From: Acidovorax sp. A1169
GTDB lineage: Bacteria; Pseudomonadota; Gammaproteobacteria; Burkholderiales; Burkholderiaceae_C
Assembly: GCF_030704685.1 (NCBI RefSeq)
Contig: NZ_JAUZDX010000015.1
Span: 118,376 to 182,375 of the forward strand
Direction of reading: 5' to 3'
Length of the DNA: 64,000 bases
In this document: positions 28,677 to 37,019 of the stretch, in pieces
Layout of the letters: each line of letters opens with the position of its first letter
Position numbering within the stretch: the first letter of the stretch is position 1
Notes under the pieces: model-generated
What the model saw: the letters and a program-made list of their open reading frames with translations, nothing else
Told to the model about the DNA's origin: nothing
Database searches by the model: none
Position numbers and translations under genes: made by a program

Positions 28677-29534
28677 ATGCACCTGCCGCTCAACGCCCTG
28701 CGCGCCTTCGAGGTGTCCGCACGCCACCTGAACCTGACCCGCGCCGCCGACGAGCTCAATGTGAGCCAGACGGCTGTGAGCCAGCACATCCGCAACCTGG
28801 AGGACCGGCTGGGCAAGCCGCTGTTTCGCCGCCTGCCCCGGGGCCTGGCGCTCACGGACGAAGGCCAGGCGCTGCTGCCCGTGCTCAGCGATGCCTTCGA
28901 GCGCATTGCGGCCGCACTGGAGCACATGAGCGATGCCCGCCCGCGCGAGGTGCTCACGGTGGGCGTGGTCGGCACCTTTGCCGTGGGCTGGCTGCTGCCG
29001 CGGCTGCGCGACTTTCAGCAGGCCTGCCCCTTCGTGGACCTGCGCCTGCTCACCCACAACAACCGGGTTGACATGGCCGGCGAGGGCCTGGACTATGCAA
29101 TCCGCTTCGGTGACGGCGCCTGGCACGGCACCGAAGCGCAGTGCATATTGCACGCCCCCATGACGGCCATGTGCGCCCCGGCCCTGGCCCACCACCTGCG
29201 CCACCCGGCAGACCTGGCGCGCCAGCCGCTGCTGCGCACCTACCGCGTGGACGAATGGGTGGCCTGGTTTGAGGCGGCCGGTGCGCCCTGCCCCGTGGTG
29301 CGCGGCGCCGTGTTCGATTCGTCCCTGACCCTGGCCGAGGCAGCCGTGCAAGGTGCGGGCGTGGCGCTGCTGCCGGTGAGCATGTTCACGCGCGAGCTGC
29401 AGCAGGGCCGGCTGGTGCGCCCGTTTGCGCTGGAGCTGCAGCGTGGCGCCTACTGGCTCACACGGCTGAAATCACGCTTACCGAGCCCGGCGATGGAGGC
29501 CTTCCACAAATGGCTGATGGCGCAAGTAGCGTGA
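28677..29534 (+). CDS. ampR: LysR-type regulator, AmpR/PenR-like
   Basis: Encodes 285 residues from the ATG at 28677. The N-terminus HLPLNALRAFEVSARHLNLTRAADELNVSQTAVSQHIRNLEDRLGKPLFRRLPRGL closely resembles AmpR. AmpR-type proteins sense muropeptides from disturbed peptidoglycan and switch between repressing and activating a divergent beta-lactamase gene. Here the target is class A, like PenR-PenA of Burkholderia, not ampC. Induction also needs a muropeptide permease (AmpG), which is not in the window. Confidence 0.85.
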   Translation: MHLPLNALRAFEVSARHLNLTRAADELNVSQTAVSQHIRNLEDRLGKPLFRRLPRGLALTDEGQALLPVLSDAFERIAAALEHMSDARPREVLTVGVVGTFAVGWLLPRLRDFQQACPFVDLRLLTHNNRVDMAGEGLDYAIRFGDGAWHGTEAQCILHAPMTAMCAPALAHHLRHPADLARQPLLRTYRVDEWVAWFEAAGAPCPVVRGAVFDSSLTLAEAAVQGAGVALLPVSMFTRELQQGRLVRPFALELQRGAYWLTRLKSRLPSPAMEAFHKWLMAQVA

Positions 29535-29538
29535 GACG

Positions 29539-31179
29539 TTAGCCGACGAGTGCCCTGGCAATCACCTCAGGGGGGATCTCGTCCACCTGTGCGGGCTCCA
29601 GAAACTCCTTGCCGTAGCGCGCATACACACCCTCGCGCACAAACACCTGGAACAGGTCGGGGTCGATGTGGCCGTTGTCGCGCATCTTGCACATGATGGC
29701 CAGCGCCTGCGACAGCGTCATGCCGCTCTTGTAGGGCCGGTCGGCGGCCGTGAGCGCCTCGAAGATGTCGGCAATGCCCATCATGCGCGCCTGCACCGAC
29801 ATCTGGTCGCGCGTGAGACCGCGCGGGTAGCCCTTGCCATCCATGCGCTCGTGGTGGCCGCCCGCGTACTCGGGCACGTTCTTCAGGTGGCGCGGCCAGG
29901 GCAGCGTCTCCAGCATCTTGATGGTGGCGACGATGTGGTAGTTGACGGTGTCGCGCTCGGCCTGGGTGAGCGTGCCCGAGCGGATGGTCAGGTTCTCCAG
30001 CTCCTCGGCCGTGAGAAAGCTGGTCTGCACGCCCTGCGGGTTGCGCCACTGGCGCGCGGCCGAGATGTCGCGCACGCGCTGCTGGTCTTCGGCCCGCATG
30101 GCCTCGGCGCCCTTGTTGCAGCGGCGCATGAACTCGCGCTCCTCCTCCAGCGTGTGGATGCTGTGCTGCAGGCCCTGCAGTTCCTGCGCCTCGGCGGCAG
30201 CGTCCACCACCGGGCGCAGCGCCAGCTGGCGGCGCAGGGCCGCCAGCTCTGCATCGCGCTTGAGCACCTCGAAGCGCGTGTCCACCAGGCCGATGCGGTC
30301 GTACAGGGTCTGCAACTTGGTGGCCTTGTCCACCACATGCACGGGCGTGGTGATCTTGCCGCAGTCGTGCAGCAGGCCGGCCATCTTGAGCTCGTAGCGG
30401 TCGCGCTCGGTCATGGTGAAGGATGCCAGCGGCCCCTCCTGCGTGGTGTTCACCGCCTCCGCTAGCATCATGGTCAGGGCCGGCACGCGCTGGCAGTGGC
30501 CGCCGGTGTAGGGCGACTTTTCGTCGATGGCCAGGTTGATCAGGTTCACGAACGACTCGAACAGGCGTTCGAGCTGGGTGATCAGCAGCCGGTTGGTCAG
30601 CGCAATCGCTGCCTGCGAGGCCAGCGACTCGGCCAGGCTCTGGTCGGCCGTCGAGAATTCGGTGACTTCGCCGGTCACGGGGTCACGCGCATTGATGAGC
30701 TGCAGCACGCCGATGAGCTCGCGGTCATGGTTGCGCATGGGCACCGTGAGGAAGGACTGCGAGCGGTAGCCGGTGCGCTGGTCGAACAGCCGCGTGCCCG
30801 AGAAGTCGAAGCCCTCTTCGCTGTAGGCATCGGCCACATTCACCGTGCGGTCGTGGATGGCCGCATAGGCCGCCACCAGCGTATCGTTGGGCGAGCCATC
30901 GGCACTGCGCAGCGGCAACTGCGGAAAATCGATGGGCCGGCCCGTGGTGCCGCCCAGGCGGATGTCGAGCGAATCGGTGCGCACGATCTCGAAGCGCAGG
31001 GCCGTCTGGTCCTCGGTCACGCTGTAGAGCGTGCCGCCATCGGCCCCGGTGATGGCCTTGGCGGCCTCCAGAATGTTCTCCAGCAGCCGGTCGATGTCGC
31101 GCTCGCGCGAGAGCGCGGCACCGATGCCGTTGAGCTGCTCGAGCCGGCGAAAAAGATGGACGGTGGATTCCTTGCTCAT
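29539..31179 (-). CDS. GAF and HD-GYP domain protein, probable c-di-GMP phosphodiesterase
   Basis: Encodes 546 residues from the ATG at 31179. An N-terminal GAF sensor domain (RRLEQLNGIGAALSRERDIDRLLENILEAAKAITGADGG) occupies about residues 10-180. The HD-GYP catalytic domain follows, with LLHDCGKI carrying the HD pair and HHERMDGKGYPRG carrying the GYP motif. About 130 residues of charged helical insert lie between HD and GYP. Most HD-GYP enzymes cleave cyclic di-GMP. The convergent ampR gene ends 4 bp away. Confidence 0.87.
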   Translation of the reverse strand: MSKESTVHLFRRLEQLNGIGAALSRERDIDRLLENILEAAKAITGADGGTLYSVTEDQTALRFEIVRTDSLDIRLGGTTGRPIDFPQLPLRSADGSPNDTLVAAYAAIHDRTVNVADAYSEEGFDFSGTRLFDQRTGYRSQSFLTVPMRNHDRELIGVLQLINARDPVTGEVTEFSTADQSLAESLASQAAIALTNRLLITQLERLFESFVNLINLAIDEKSPYTGGHCQRVPALTMMLAEAVNTTQEGPLASFTMTERDRYELKMAGLLHDCGKITTPVHVVDKATKLQTLYDRIGLVDTRFEVLKRDAELAALRRQLALRPVVDAAAEAQELQGLQHSIHTLEEEREFMRRCNKGAEAMRAEDQQRVRDISAARQWRNPQGVQTSFLTAEELENLTIRSGTLTQAERDTVNYHIVATIKMLETLPWPRHLKNVPEYAGGHHERMDGKGYPRGLTRDQMSVQARMMGIADIFEALTAADRPYKSGMTLSQALAIMCKMRDNGHIDPDLFQVFVREGVYARYGKEFLEPAQVDEIPPEVIARALVG

Positions 31180-31270
31180 GGCGACCTTGGCTGCGGCGTT
31201 GGCGACCACCCATCGTAACCAAAAGTGACCGCTATCATCAGCCCTTCTGTCCTGTTTTACACCCGCCTCC

Positions 31271-32251
31271 GTGCAGTCCGTCACGCCATCCATCCTCACC
31301 GCCGCCCTGTACCAGTTCGTCGACCTGCCCGACTTTGCGGACCTGCGCGACCCACTGCAGGCCTTGTGCGACGCCCACAGCGTGCGCGGCATGCTGCTGC
31401 TGGCGCCCGAAGGCATCAACGGCACCATCGCCGGGCCGCCCGAAGGCGTGCACACGGTGCTGGCCTGGCTGCGCAGCGATGCCCGCTTTGCCGCCCTCCA
31501 GCACAAGGAGGCCCTGGGCGAGCGCCAGCCCTTCTACCGCATGCGCGTGCGCCTCAAGCGCGAAATCGTGACCCTGGGCGTGCCCGGCCTGAACCCCGCG
31601 CGCAACGCCGGCACCTATGTGAAGCCCGAGGACTGGAACGCCCTGATCGCCGACCCGGCCGTGGTGGTGGTGGACACACGCAACGACTACGAGGTGGGCA
31701 TCGGCAGCTTTGCGCGCGCGATCAACCCGCACACCAAGAGCTTTGCGGAGTTTCCGGCCTGGGTGGACCAGCAGTCCGCCCCTGGCGGCGTGCTCGAAGG
31801 CAAGCCGCGCGTGGCCATGTTCTGCACTGGCGGCATCCGCTGCGAAAAATCGACCGCGCTGCTCAAGTCGCAGGGCTTCGGCGAGGTGTACCACCTCGAA
31901 GGCGGCATCCTCAAGTACCTGGAGACCGTGCCCGAGGAAGACAGCCTCTGGCATGGCGACTGTTTTGTCTTCGACGAGCGCGTATCGGTGGGCCATGGCC
32001 TGGCGCCCGGCCACCACCAGCTGTGCCGATCGTGCCGCATGCCGCTGGGCGAGGTGGAGCTGGCCTCGCCCCACTATGCGGCCGGCGTGAGCTGCCCCTA
32101 TTGCCACGGCACGCGCACGCCCGAACAGGAGCAGGCCCTGGCCGAACGCGAACGCCAGATGCAGCTAGCCAAGGCGCGCGGCGAGGAGCACATCGGCGCA
32201 CGCCAGCCCGGTACGCCGCCCCGCGGCGGGGGTGAGGACGGGCCTGCATGA
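31271..32251 (+). CDS. trhO: tRNA uridine(34) hydroxylase TrhO (rhodanese-like)
   Basis: Encodes 326 residues from a GTG start at 31271. An N-terminal ferredoxin-like domain ([11 protein letters not shown]) precedes a rhodanese domain with the active loop [10 protein letters not shown] (C185). A C-terminal zinc-like cysteine group follows ([10 protein letters not shown] and CPYCHG). TrhO (YceA) makes 5-hydroxyuridine at tRNA position 34 in the oxygen-dependent route. It overlaps the GST gene by 4 bp. It is divergent from the HD-GYP gene. Confidence 0.93.
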   Translation: MQSVTPSILTAALYQFVDLPDFADLRDPLQALCDAHSVRGMLLLAPEGINGTIAGPPEGVHTVLAWLRSDARFAALQHKEALGERQPFYRMRVRLKREIVTLGVPGLNPARNAGTYVKPEDWNALIADPAVVVVDTRNDYEVGIGSFARAINPHTKSFAEFPAWVDQQSAPGGVLEGKPRVAMFCTGGIRCEKSTALLKSQGFGEVYHLEGGILKYLETVPEEDSLWHGDCFVFDERVSVGHGLAPGHHQLCRSCRMPLGEVELASPHYAAGVSCPYCHGTRTPEQEQALAERERQMQLAKARGEEHIGARQPGTPPRGGGEDGPA

Positions 32252-32922
32252 GCGCCCTGCCCGTCCTCTACTCGTTTCGCCGCTGCCCCTATGCCATGCG
32301 CGCCCGACTGGCCCTGGCCGTGAGCGGCCAGGTGTGCGAACTGCGCGAGGTGGTGCTGCGCGCCAAGCCCCAGGGCCTGCTGCAGGCATCGCCCAAGGCC
32401 ACGGTGCCCGTGCTGGTGCTGCCCGATGGGACCGTGCTGGAGCAGAGCCTGGACATCATGAGCTGGGCGCTGGCCCGCAACGACCCCGCCGGCTGGCTCA
32501 CGCCCAGCCACGGCGACGAGGCCGGCATGCAGGAGCTGATCGCCGAGTGCGATGGTCCCTTCAAGCAGGCGCTGGATCGCTGCAAGTACCCGAGCCGGTA
32601 TCCCGAGGCTGATGCAGCCCTTGCGCGTGCGCAGGCTGTGGAGTGGATGCAGGGGCTGGAGGTGCGGCTGACAGGACAACCATTTCTGTTTGGCGACCAT
32701 GCGGCGCTGGCGGACATGGCGATTGCCCCCTTTGTGCGGCAGTTTGCAGGCATCGACGCCGATTGGTGGGCGGCCCAGCCCTGGCCGCGCCTGCAGGCCT
32801 GGCTGGCGCAGTGGCAGGCAAGCCCCTTGTTCGAGAGCGTGATGCCCAAGCTGCCCGCCTGGGTGGATGGCACCGAGGGTGTGGTGTTTCCGCATCCCGA
32901 GGGCACCGAGCAGCCCGTCTGA
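32248..32922 (+). CDS. Glutathione S-transferase family protein
   Basis: Encodes 224 residues. The N-terminal thioredoxin-like domain begins [20 protein letters not shown], with a CPY motif in place of the CPxC of glutaredoxins. It contains the cis-Pro and [12 protein letters not shown] (glutathione gamma-glutamyl site) segments. An all-helical C-terminal domain follows. The substrate cannot be assigned. The start overlaps the trhO stop (ATGA), so they form one operon. Confidence 0.88.
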   Translation: MSALPVLYSFRRCPYAMRARLALAVSGQVCELREVVLRAKPQGLLQASPKATVPVLVLPDGTVLEQSLDIMSWALARNDPAGWLTPSHGDEAGMQELIAECDGPFKQALDRCKYPSRYPEADAALARAQAVEWMQGLEVRLTGQPFLFGDHAALADMAIAPFVRQFAGIDADWWAAQPWPRLQAWLAQWQASPLFESVMPKLPAWVDGTEGVVFPHPEGTEQPV

Positions 32923-32950
32923 ACACCTGGAAACGGCACACAATGCTGGC

Positions 32951-34477
32951 ATGCCTCTCCTTTCCTTCACGCGCGCCGGCCTGACGGCACTGGCCCTGGG
33001 CAGCGGCCTGGCCGCCATCGCAGCCCCCCTGCCCGACATGCCGGACACCCTGATCGAGAAGTCCCGACTGGTGCGAGAGTCACGCGACCGAGTGTGGGAC
33101 CCCGCTTCTGGGCGGCTGGGCAACCTGCGGCAGCTGCGCATCGTGGCCGACGGCTGCACAGTGCGCGTGGTATCGGGGCCGGACAACCGGCTGATCGGCC
33201 CCCACGACAAGGTGGAGGTGGGCGAAGACCGCTACAACCCGGGCGACAAGGCCGTGCCGCGCGATGTGGTGCTGCGCGTGCGCGGCGGTGCGCAGCAGCC
33301 CCGTGGCACGCCCTGCCTCACGCTCCAGGTGGCCACGGCCGACGACCTTATTCTCAGCGGCGACCACGCGGCCTACCTGTTCGACCGGGTGGCGCAGCCG
33401 GCGATGCGCATCTACTTCAACCCCAGTTCACAACTGCGTGTGTGGTTTGAAGATGTGAAGATGGGCTTGCTCAGCCTGAAGTCCAACGCCGATGCACTGG
33501 TTGGCGGCACCGGCCAGGTGCAGTGGCTGCAGTTGAGCAGTACCCAAAGCAGCACCGCGATGCTGTTCCACGAGGTGAAGGCCCGGCACATCGGCGTGAG
33601 CAGCCTGACCACCAGGGCGCGCTACTCCATCCGCATCGACCCCGAGACCAAGGCGGGCTACTACCAGCCCGCCCGAGCGCCCGGCAAACTGGCCGAGCTG
33701 TACCCGATCTGGATCGACGGCCCGCTGGAGGCGCTAGACATACCTGCCAGCCGCGTGCACCCCATGGCGCTGACGCCGGACATCCGCCGCGAGGCGCAGG
33801 CCCTGCGCGACGAGGTGCTGGGCCGCGCCGGCCCGCCGCCGGTGTTACCCTCCTCCGGGCCTGCCGCGCTGGCGCCCGGAGCGCCGGTAGCCACCGCAAC
33901 GCGCCAGCTGGCGGCCGACGGGTTCCGCCCCTACCTGCCGCCCGGCGTGGAACTGGCCTTGGTGCATTTGCACAAGGCCGGCGGCGCGATGGAGGGCACC
34001 GCACCCGATGTGGCGGCAGTGCGCACGCTGGTGCAATCGCTAGGCCGCTCGCCCGATGTAATCTATGCCCAGGTGGCCTACACCCGCCCCCAGGGTGCGC
34101 AAGTGGCCTTTCGGGTGCTGTTCGACCTGGCCTGCCAGGCGCCGGGCGAGCCCAGCGTCTGCCTGCCGGGCAACGGCGGCAGCAGCGCCTACACCGAGGA
34201 GCAGATCCGCGGCGAGCTGCTGCCCCTGCTGGGAGCGCAGGTGGAGCTGACACGGCTGCAGCTGCGCGAAGGCGGCGAGGTGCTGCTGGAAGGCCGCGCC
34301 AGCGAGGCCGAGGCCAAGGCGGCGCTGGCCCGCATCGGCCAGCAGGCGCCCTGGCTGCGCGCCTCGTCCAGCGGGGTGGGTAACGGCAGCTTTTCAGCCC
34401 GCATGGTGCTTTTGTGCAAAGCACCGCCACCGCGCCAGGGCGGCATCTGCAGCGCCCCGCTCTCTGCCAAGCGATGA
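32951..34477 (+). CDS. Secreted protein with putative beta-helix (GIN/DUF2807-like) N-terminal half, unknown function
   Basis: Encodes 508 residues from the ATG at 32951. The N-terminus carries a signal peptide ending near IAAPLP. Residues of about 50-260 contain short beta-strand repeats (DLILSGDHAAYLFDR; MGLLSLKSNADALVGGTGQVQWLQLSS), reminiscent of the DUF2807/GIN head domain of adhesin-like proteins. A Pro/Ala linker follows. The last 150 residues resemble a small alpha/beta domain of the type found in pilus assembly proteins (ELTRLQLREGGEVLLEGRASEAEAKAALARI). No named family is recognised with certainty. It follows the GST gene by 28 bp. Confidence 0.7.
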   Translation: MPLLSFTRAGLTALALGSGLAAIAAPLPDMPDTLIEKSRLVRESRDRVWDPASGRLGNLRQLRIVADGCTVRVVSGPDNRLIGPHDKVEVGEDRYNPGDKAVPRDVVLRVRGGAQQPRGTPCLTLQVATADDLILSGDHAAYLFDRVAQPAMRIYFNPSSQLRVWFEDVKMGLLSLKSNADALVGGTGQVQWLQLSSTQSSTAMLFHEVKARHIGVSSLTTRARYSIRIDPETKAGYYQPARAPGKLAELYPIWIDGPLEALDIPASRVHPMALTPDIRREAQALRDEVLGRAGPPPVLPSSGPAALAPGAPVATATRQLAADGFRPYLPPGVELALVHLHKAGGAMEGTAPDVAAVRTLVQSLGRSPDVIYAQVAYTRPQGAQVAFRVLFDLACQAPGEPSVCLPGNGGSSAYTEEQIRGELLPLLGAQVELTRLQLREGGEVLLEGRASEAEAKAALARIGQQAPWLRASSSGVGNGSFSARMVLLCKAPPPRQGGICSAPLSAKR

Positions 34478-34517
34478 GGCGCTGTCAGCGCAGGCGCCGG
34501 AACCGGGCAGACGGCGT

Positions 34518-34613
34518 TGCGGAATTCCGCACAGGGTTGCCGCACTGTTCCGGTTTTCCGGCCAATGCCATCGCCGTGGAGTTCCGACCGAGGCCGCGCG
34601 TTCCGGCGGAAAT
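34518..34613 (+). promoter_or_regulatory. Candidate enhancer sites for the ansB sigma-54 promoter
   Basis: A perfect 14-bp palindrome TGCGGAATTCCGCA (34518-34531) and a second inverted repeat TTCCGGCGGAA (34601-34611), with TTCCG half-sites between them (near 34548, 34556 and 34582), lie 60-160 bp upstream of the -24/-12 element. This is the usual distance for enhancer-binding proteins. Confidence 0.45.
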
Positions 34614-34674
34614 ACCGGTCTTTCCCCCCGAAGCCGCCTGCGCGGCCCTCTGCTTGCGGCGATGCATGGGCTGC

Positions 34675-34689
34675 TGGCACGGCGATTGC
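34675..34689 (+). promoter_or_regulatory. Sigma-54 promoter of ansB
   Basis: TGGCACGGCGATTGC matches the -24/-12 consensus TGGCAC-N5-TTGC, with GG (34676-34677) and GC (34688-34689) exactly 10 nt apart. The start of transcription would be near 34701, about 90 bp upstream of the asparaginase start codon. The gap of 314 bp (34478-34791) holds nothing else that I can identify apart from the upstream TTCCG palindromes. Confidence 0.7.
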
Positions 34690-34791
34690 GATAAAGCCTT
34701 GCCCCGGCACAATCACAGCAGCCCCCCTGCTGCGCAGGTGCCCCGCCTCGGCACCCCTCTCGCTTTCCACAACAGACTGGCGACAACGACC

Positions 34792-35850
34792 ATGACACTG
34801 AGCCCTTCCATCGCCACCCTCGCCGCCTTGTGCCTTGCCTGCGGCGCGGCATTTGCGCAGACCCCCGCCAAACCGGTGGTGCAGTTCATCGCCACCGGCG
34901 GCACCATCGCCATGAAGGTCGACCCCGTCACCAAGGGCGTCGTGCCCGCGATCTCTGGCGACGACCTGATGCAGACCGTGCCCGATGCCGGCAAGTACGC
35001 CACCATCGAGGTGAACAATTTCTCCGCCATGTCGGCCAACTACGTCGAGGCCAAATGGTGGTCGCGCCTTACCAAAGCCGTGGACGACGCGCTGGCCCGG
35101 CCCGAAGTCAGCGGCGTGGTGATCGCCCAGGGCACCGACACCATGGAAGAGACGGCCTACTGGCTGGACCTCACCGTCAAGTCCAGCAAGCCCGTGGTCA
35201 TGATCGGCGCCCAGCGCAACGCCTCGTCCCCCGACTTCGACGGCCCGCGCAACCTGCTCAACGCCATCCGCATCGCCACCACGCCCGAGGCCACGGGCAA
35301 GGGCGTGATGGTCGCCATGAACAACCAGATCAACGCCGCCCGCAGCGTGACCAAGACGCACACCGGCAACGTGGAGACCTTCAAGTCAGGCGACTTCGGC
35401 TTCCTCGGCGAGGTGTGGGACGACAAGGTCGTGTTCTCGCGCGCCCCGCTGCGCCGCCAGCACATCGACATCGGCACCGCCGAAATGCCCCGCGTGGAAA
35501 TCCTCGCGATGTTCGGCGGCGCTGACGGTAGCCTCATGCGTTACGCCGTGGACCAGGGCGCGAAGGGTATCGTGGTGCAGGCCGTGGGCATGGGCAACAT
35601 GAATGTCTCGATGTTCGAGGCGGTGAAGTACGCGCTGTCCAAGGGCGTGCCGGTGGTGATCTCGACCCGGGTGCACAACGGCCGCACGTACCCGCTGTAT
35701 GGCTTTCCGGGCGGCGGCAAGACGACTTTCGAGGCGGGTGCGGTGATGGCCGGTGACCTGAATCCGCAGAAAGCGCGGCTGCTGCTCATGCTGATGCTGC
35801 ACCAGGGGAAGTCGAGCAAGGCAGAGTTGCAGGCGGCATTTGATCGGTAA
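34792..35850 (+). CDS. ansB: Periplasmic type II L-asparaginase/glutaminase
   Basis: Encodes 352 residues from the ATG at 34792. The signal peptide ends GAAFAQ. Catalytic motifs of type II asparaginases are present: IATGGTIA with the first threonine, and VIAQGTDTMEETAYWLDL with the TDT motif. It deamidates asparagine, and in many relatives glutamine, in the periplasm for use as nitrogen or carbon source. A sigma-54 promoter upstream fits nitrogen or amino-acid control, as known for Pseudomonas ansB. Confidence 0.94.
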   Translation: MTLSPSIATLAALCLACGAAFAQTPAKPVVQFIATGGTIAMKVDPVTKGVVPAISGDDLMQTVPDAGKYATIEVNNFSAMSANYVEAKWWSRLTKAVDDALARPEVSGVVIAQGTDTMEETAYWLDLTVKSSKPVVMIGAQRNASSPDFDGPRNLLNAIRIATTPEATGKGVMVAMNNQINAARSVTKTHTGNVETFKSGDFGFLGEVWDDKVVFSRAPLRRQHIDIGTAEMPRVEILAMFGGADGSLMRYAVDQGAKGIVVQAVGMGNMNVSMFEAVKYALSKGVPVVISTRVHNGRTYPLYGFPGGGKTTFEAGAVMAGDLNPQKARLLLMLMLHQGKSSKAELQAAFDR

Positions 35851-35853
35851 ACT

Positions 35854-35872
35854 GTGGCGGATTCAAAAGCGA
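35854..35872 (+). repeat. 19-bp direct repeat, left copy
   Basis: GTGGCGGATTCAAAAGCGA, 17 of 19 bases identical to 36411-36429 in the same orientation. It starts 3 bp after the ansB stop. The pair brackets the orphan low-GC gene. It resembles terminal repeats of IS21-family elements as I remember them (GCGGATT-AAAAGTGA type), which would make it an element scar. Confidence 0.6.
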
Positions 35873-35902
35873 ATTGCCGACTGCCTCAATTTGACATCAA
35901 TC

Positions 35903-36364
35903 ATGAATCGCTACGAATTGGTTCCAGAACTCAGAGAATGGGATGCTCACAACGGAGGCGAAGAGTCCCCGGAGGGCTGGGCTTCTTGCATGGGAAGCTT
36001 CTCGCTCGCAACTGCATACGCAAGTCTTGTTTGGCCGCAGTTCGTAGAGGTACGCGGAATGGTGTTCCGCGAGGGCGTAACCGAGTCAGATGTGGAGGGT
36101 TGGTTAGCTCATACGGCCCATGAAACAAAGGCTGTAGAGGCAATGATCAACCACCTTCATATCTTGGACATTCAGCATCCGGGCATCTGGTCGGAAGCAA
36201 CCGAAAGTCAGCTGAAGTTCTTGGGTAAAACGCTTCAGGCTTCATGGGCGACCAAGCTGAAGATCGATTTTCCGGGTCGACATTTTTCCGTGGAATTCAT
36301 CGAAGGCTCAACGGAAGATCCGCGTGAATACCAAGTTCTCTTCTATGAGCGCCGTGGTGACTAA
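35903..36364 (+). CDS. Hypothetical protein, low-GC orphan gene
   Basis: Encodes 153 residues from the ATG at 35903. The base composition (about half GC) and codon use (GAA, AAT, CTT, AGA) are clearly unlike the 65-70% GC neighbours. No signal peptide or membrane segment is seen. Acidic, aromatic-rich segments (REWDAHNGGEESPEGWASCMGS; WATKLKIDFPGRHFSVEFIEGS) suggest a small alpha/beta fold. Small lone genes of this type are often orphan immunity proteins of contact-dependent toxins, but no toxin is present and I do not assign a family. It lies between 19-bp direct repeats. Confidence 0.65.
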   Translation: MNRYELVPELREWDAHNGGEESPEGWASCMGSFSLATAYASLVWPQFVEVRGMVFREGVTESDVEGWLAHTAHETKAVEAMINHLHILDIQHPGIWSEATESQLKFLGKTLQASWATKLKIDFPGRHFSVEFIEGSTEDPREYQVLFYERRGD

Positions 36365-36374
36365 TGCTGCCGTG

Positions 36375-36400
36375 AAGCGGGCATGCTTCGCATGCCGCTT
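36375..36400 (+). terminator. Hairpin after the orphan gene
   Basis: AAGCGGGCATGC and GCATGCCGCTT form a stem of 11 pairs with one bulged G and a TTC loop, 11 bp after the stop of the low-GC gene. Only a short T stretch follows, so termination strength is uncertain. Confidence 0.5.
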
Positions 36401-36410
36401 TACATCCGGC

Positions 36411-36429
36411 GTGGCGGATACAAAAGTGA
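36411..36429 (+). repeat. 19-bp direct repeat, right copy
   Basis: GTGGCGGATACAAAAGTGA, the partner of 35854-35872 with two substitutions. Together they delimit a 557-bp unit holding the low-GC gene. The rest of the 182-bp gap up to 36546 has no gene. Confidence 0.6.
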
Positions 36430-36546
36430 CTTCACCGTCAGAGAGCACTGCTGCTTCATGAAGCGGGTGCATACGAAATAGCGCTTGTCGCTGGTGAACA
36501 GCCCGGTCAGTCAGAATGCAACAATATCTCGCCGCCTGAACTCCCC

Positions 36547-36959
36547 ATGGACCTCAGCCGCCTCACCTATTTCGTAGCAGTAGCGGAAGAACGCCACCTG
36601 GGCCGCGCCGCCGAGCGCCTGCACCTGTCCCAGCACCGCTCACCCGCCAGATCAAGGCCCTGGAGGCCGAAGTCGGCGCCCAACTGTTCGTGCGCACTCC
36701 CCGCGGCATGGTGCTGACCCATGCGGGCGAGACCCTGCTGCGCGATGCCAAAGCCATCTTCGGCATGGTGGACCAGGCGGTGGACCGGGCGCACCGGGCT
36801 GCGCGCGGCAAGCTGGGGCGGCTGGATGTGGGGGTGTATGGCTCGGCCATCTTCGGCATCGTGCCGAACATCGTGGCGCGCTTCTCGCGCGAGAACCCTG
36901 ATGTGGAGATTGCGCTGTACCACGCACAGACGCCTCAGCGGGGGTCTGCGTTGCGCTAA
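36547..36959 (+). pseudogene. Broken LysR-type regulator gene
   Basis: The reading frame starts MDLSRLTYFVAVAEERHLGRAAERLHLSQ, a LysR helix-turn-helix, then is lost at CAGCACCGCTCACC. One missing C there (expected CAGCCACCGCTCACC, giving SQPPLTRQIKALEAEVGAQLFVRT) shifts the frame. The second frame continues ALEAEVGAQLFVRTPRGMVLTHAGE to position 36956 and ends after about 135 residues in total instead of about 300, with an unrelated tail QRGSALR. So it has both a frameshift and a 3' deletion. A regulator remnant next to mobile-element-like repeats is consistent with local decay. Confidence 0.85.
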
Positions 36960-36974
36960 CCGCCCGCAAAAAAC

Positions 36975-37000
36975 AAAAGGCGCTCCGAGGAGCGCCTTTT
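36975..37000. terminator. Bidirectional intrinsic terminator
   Basis: A perfect 11-bp stem (AAAAGGCGCTC with GAGCGCCTTTT) around the loop CGAG gives a T tail on both strands. It serves dsbB (minus strand, stop 20 bp away) and the lysR remnant. Confidence 0.88.
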
Positions 37001-37019
37001 GCGTGGATGCAGAGTCTTT

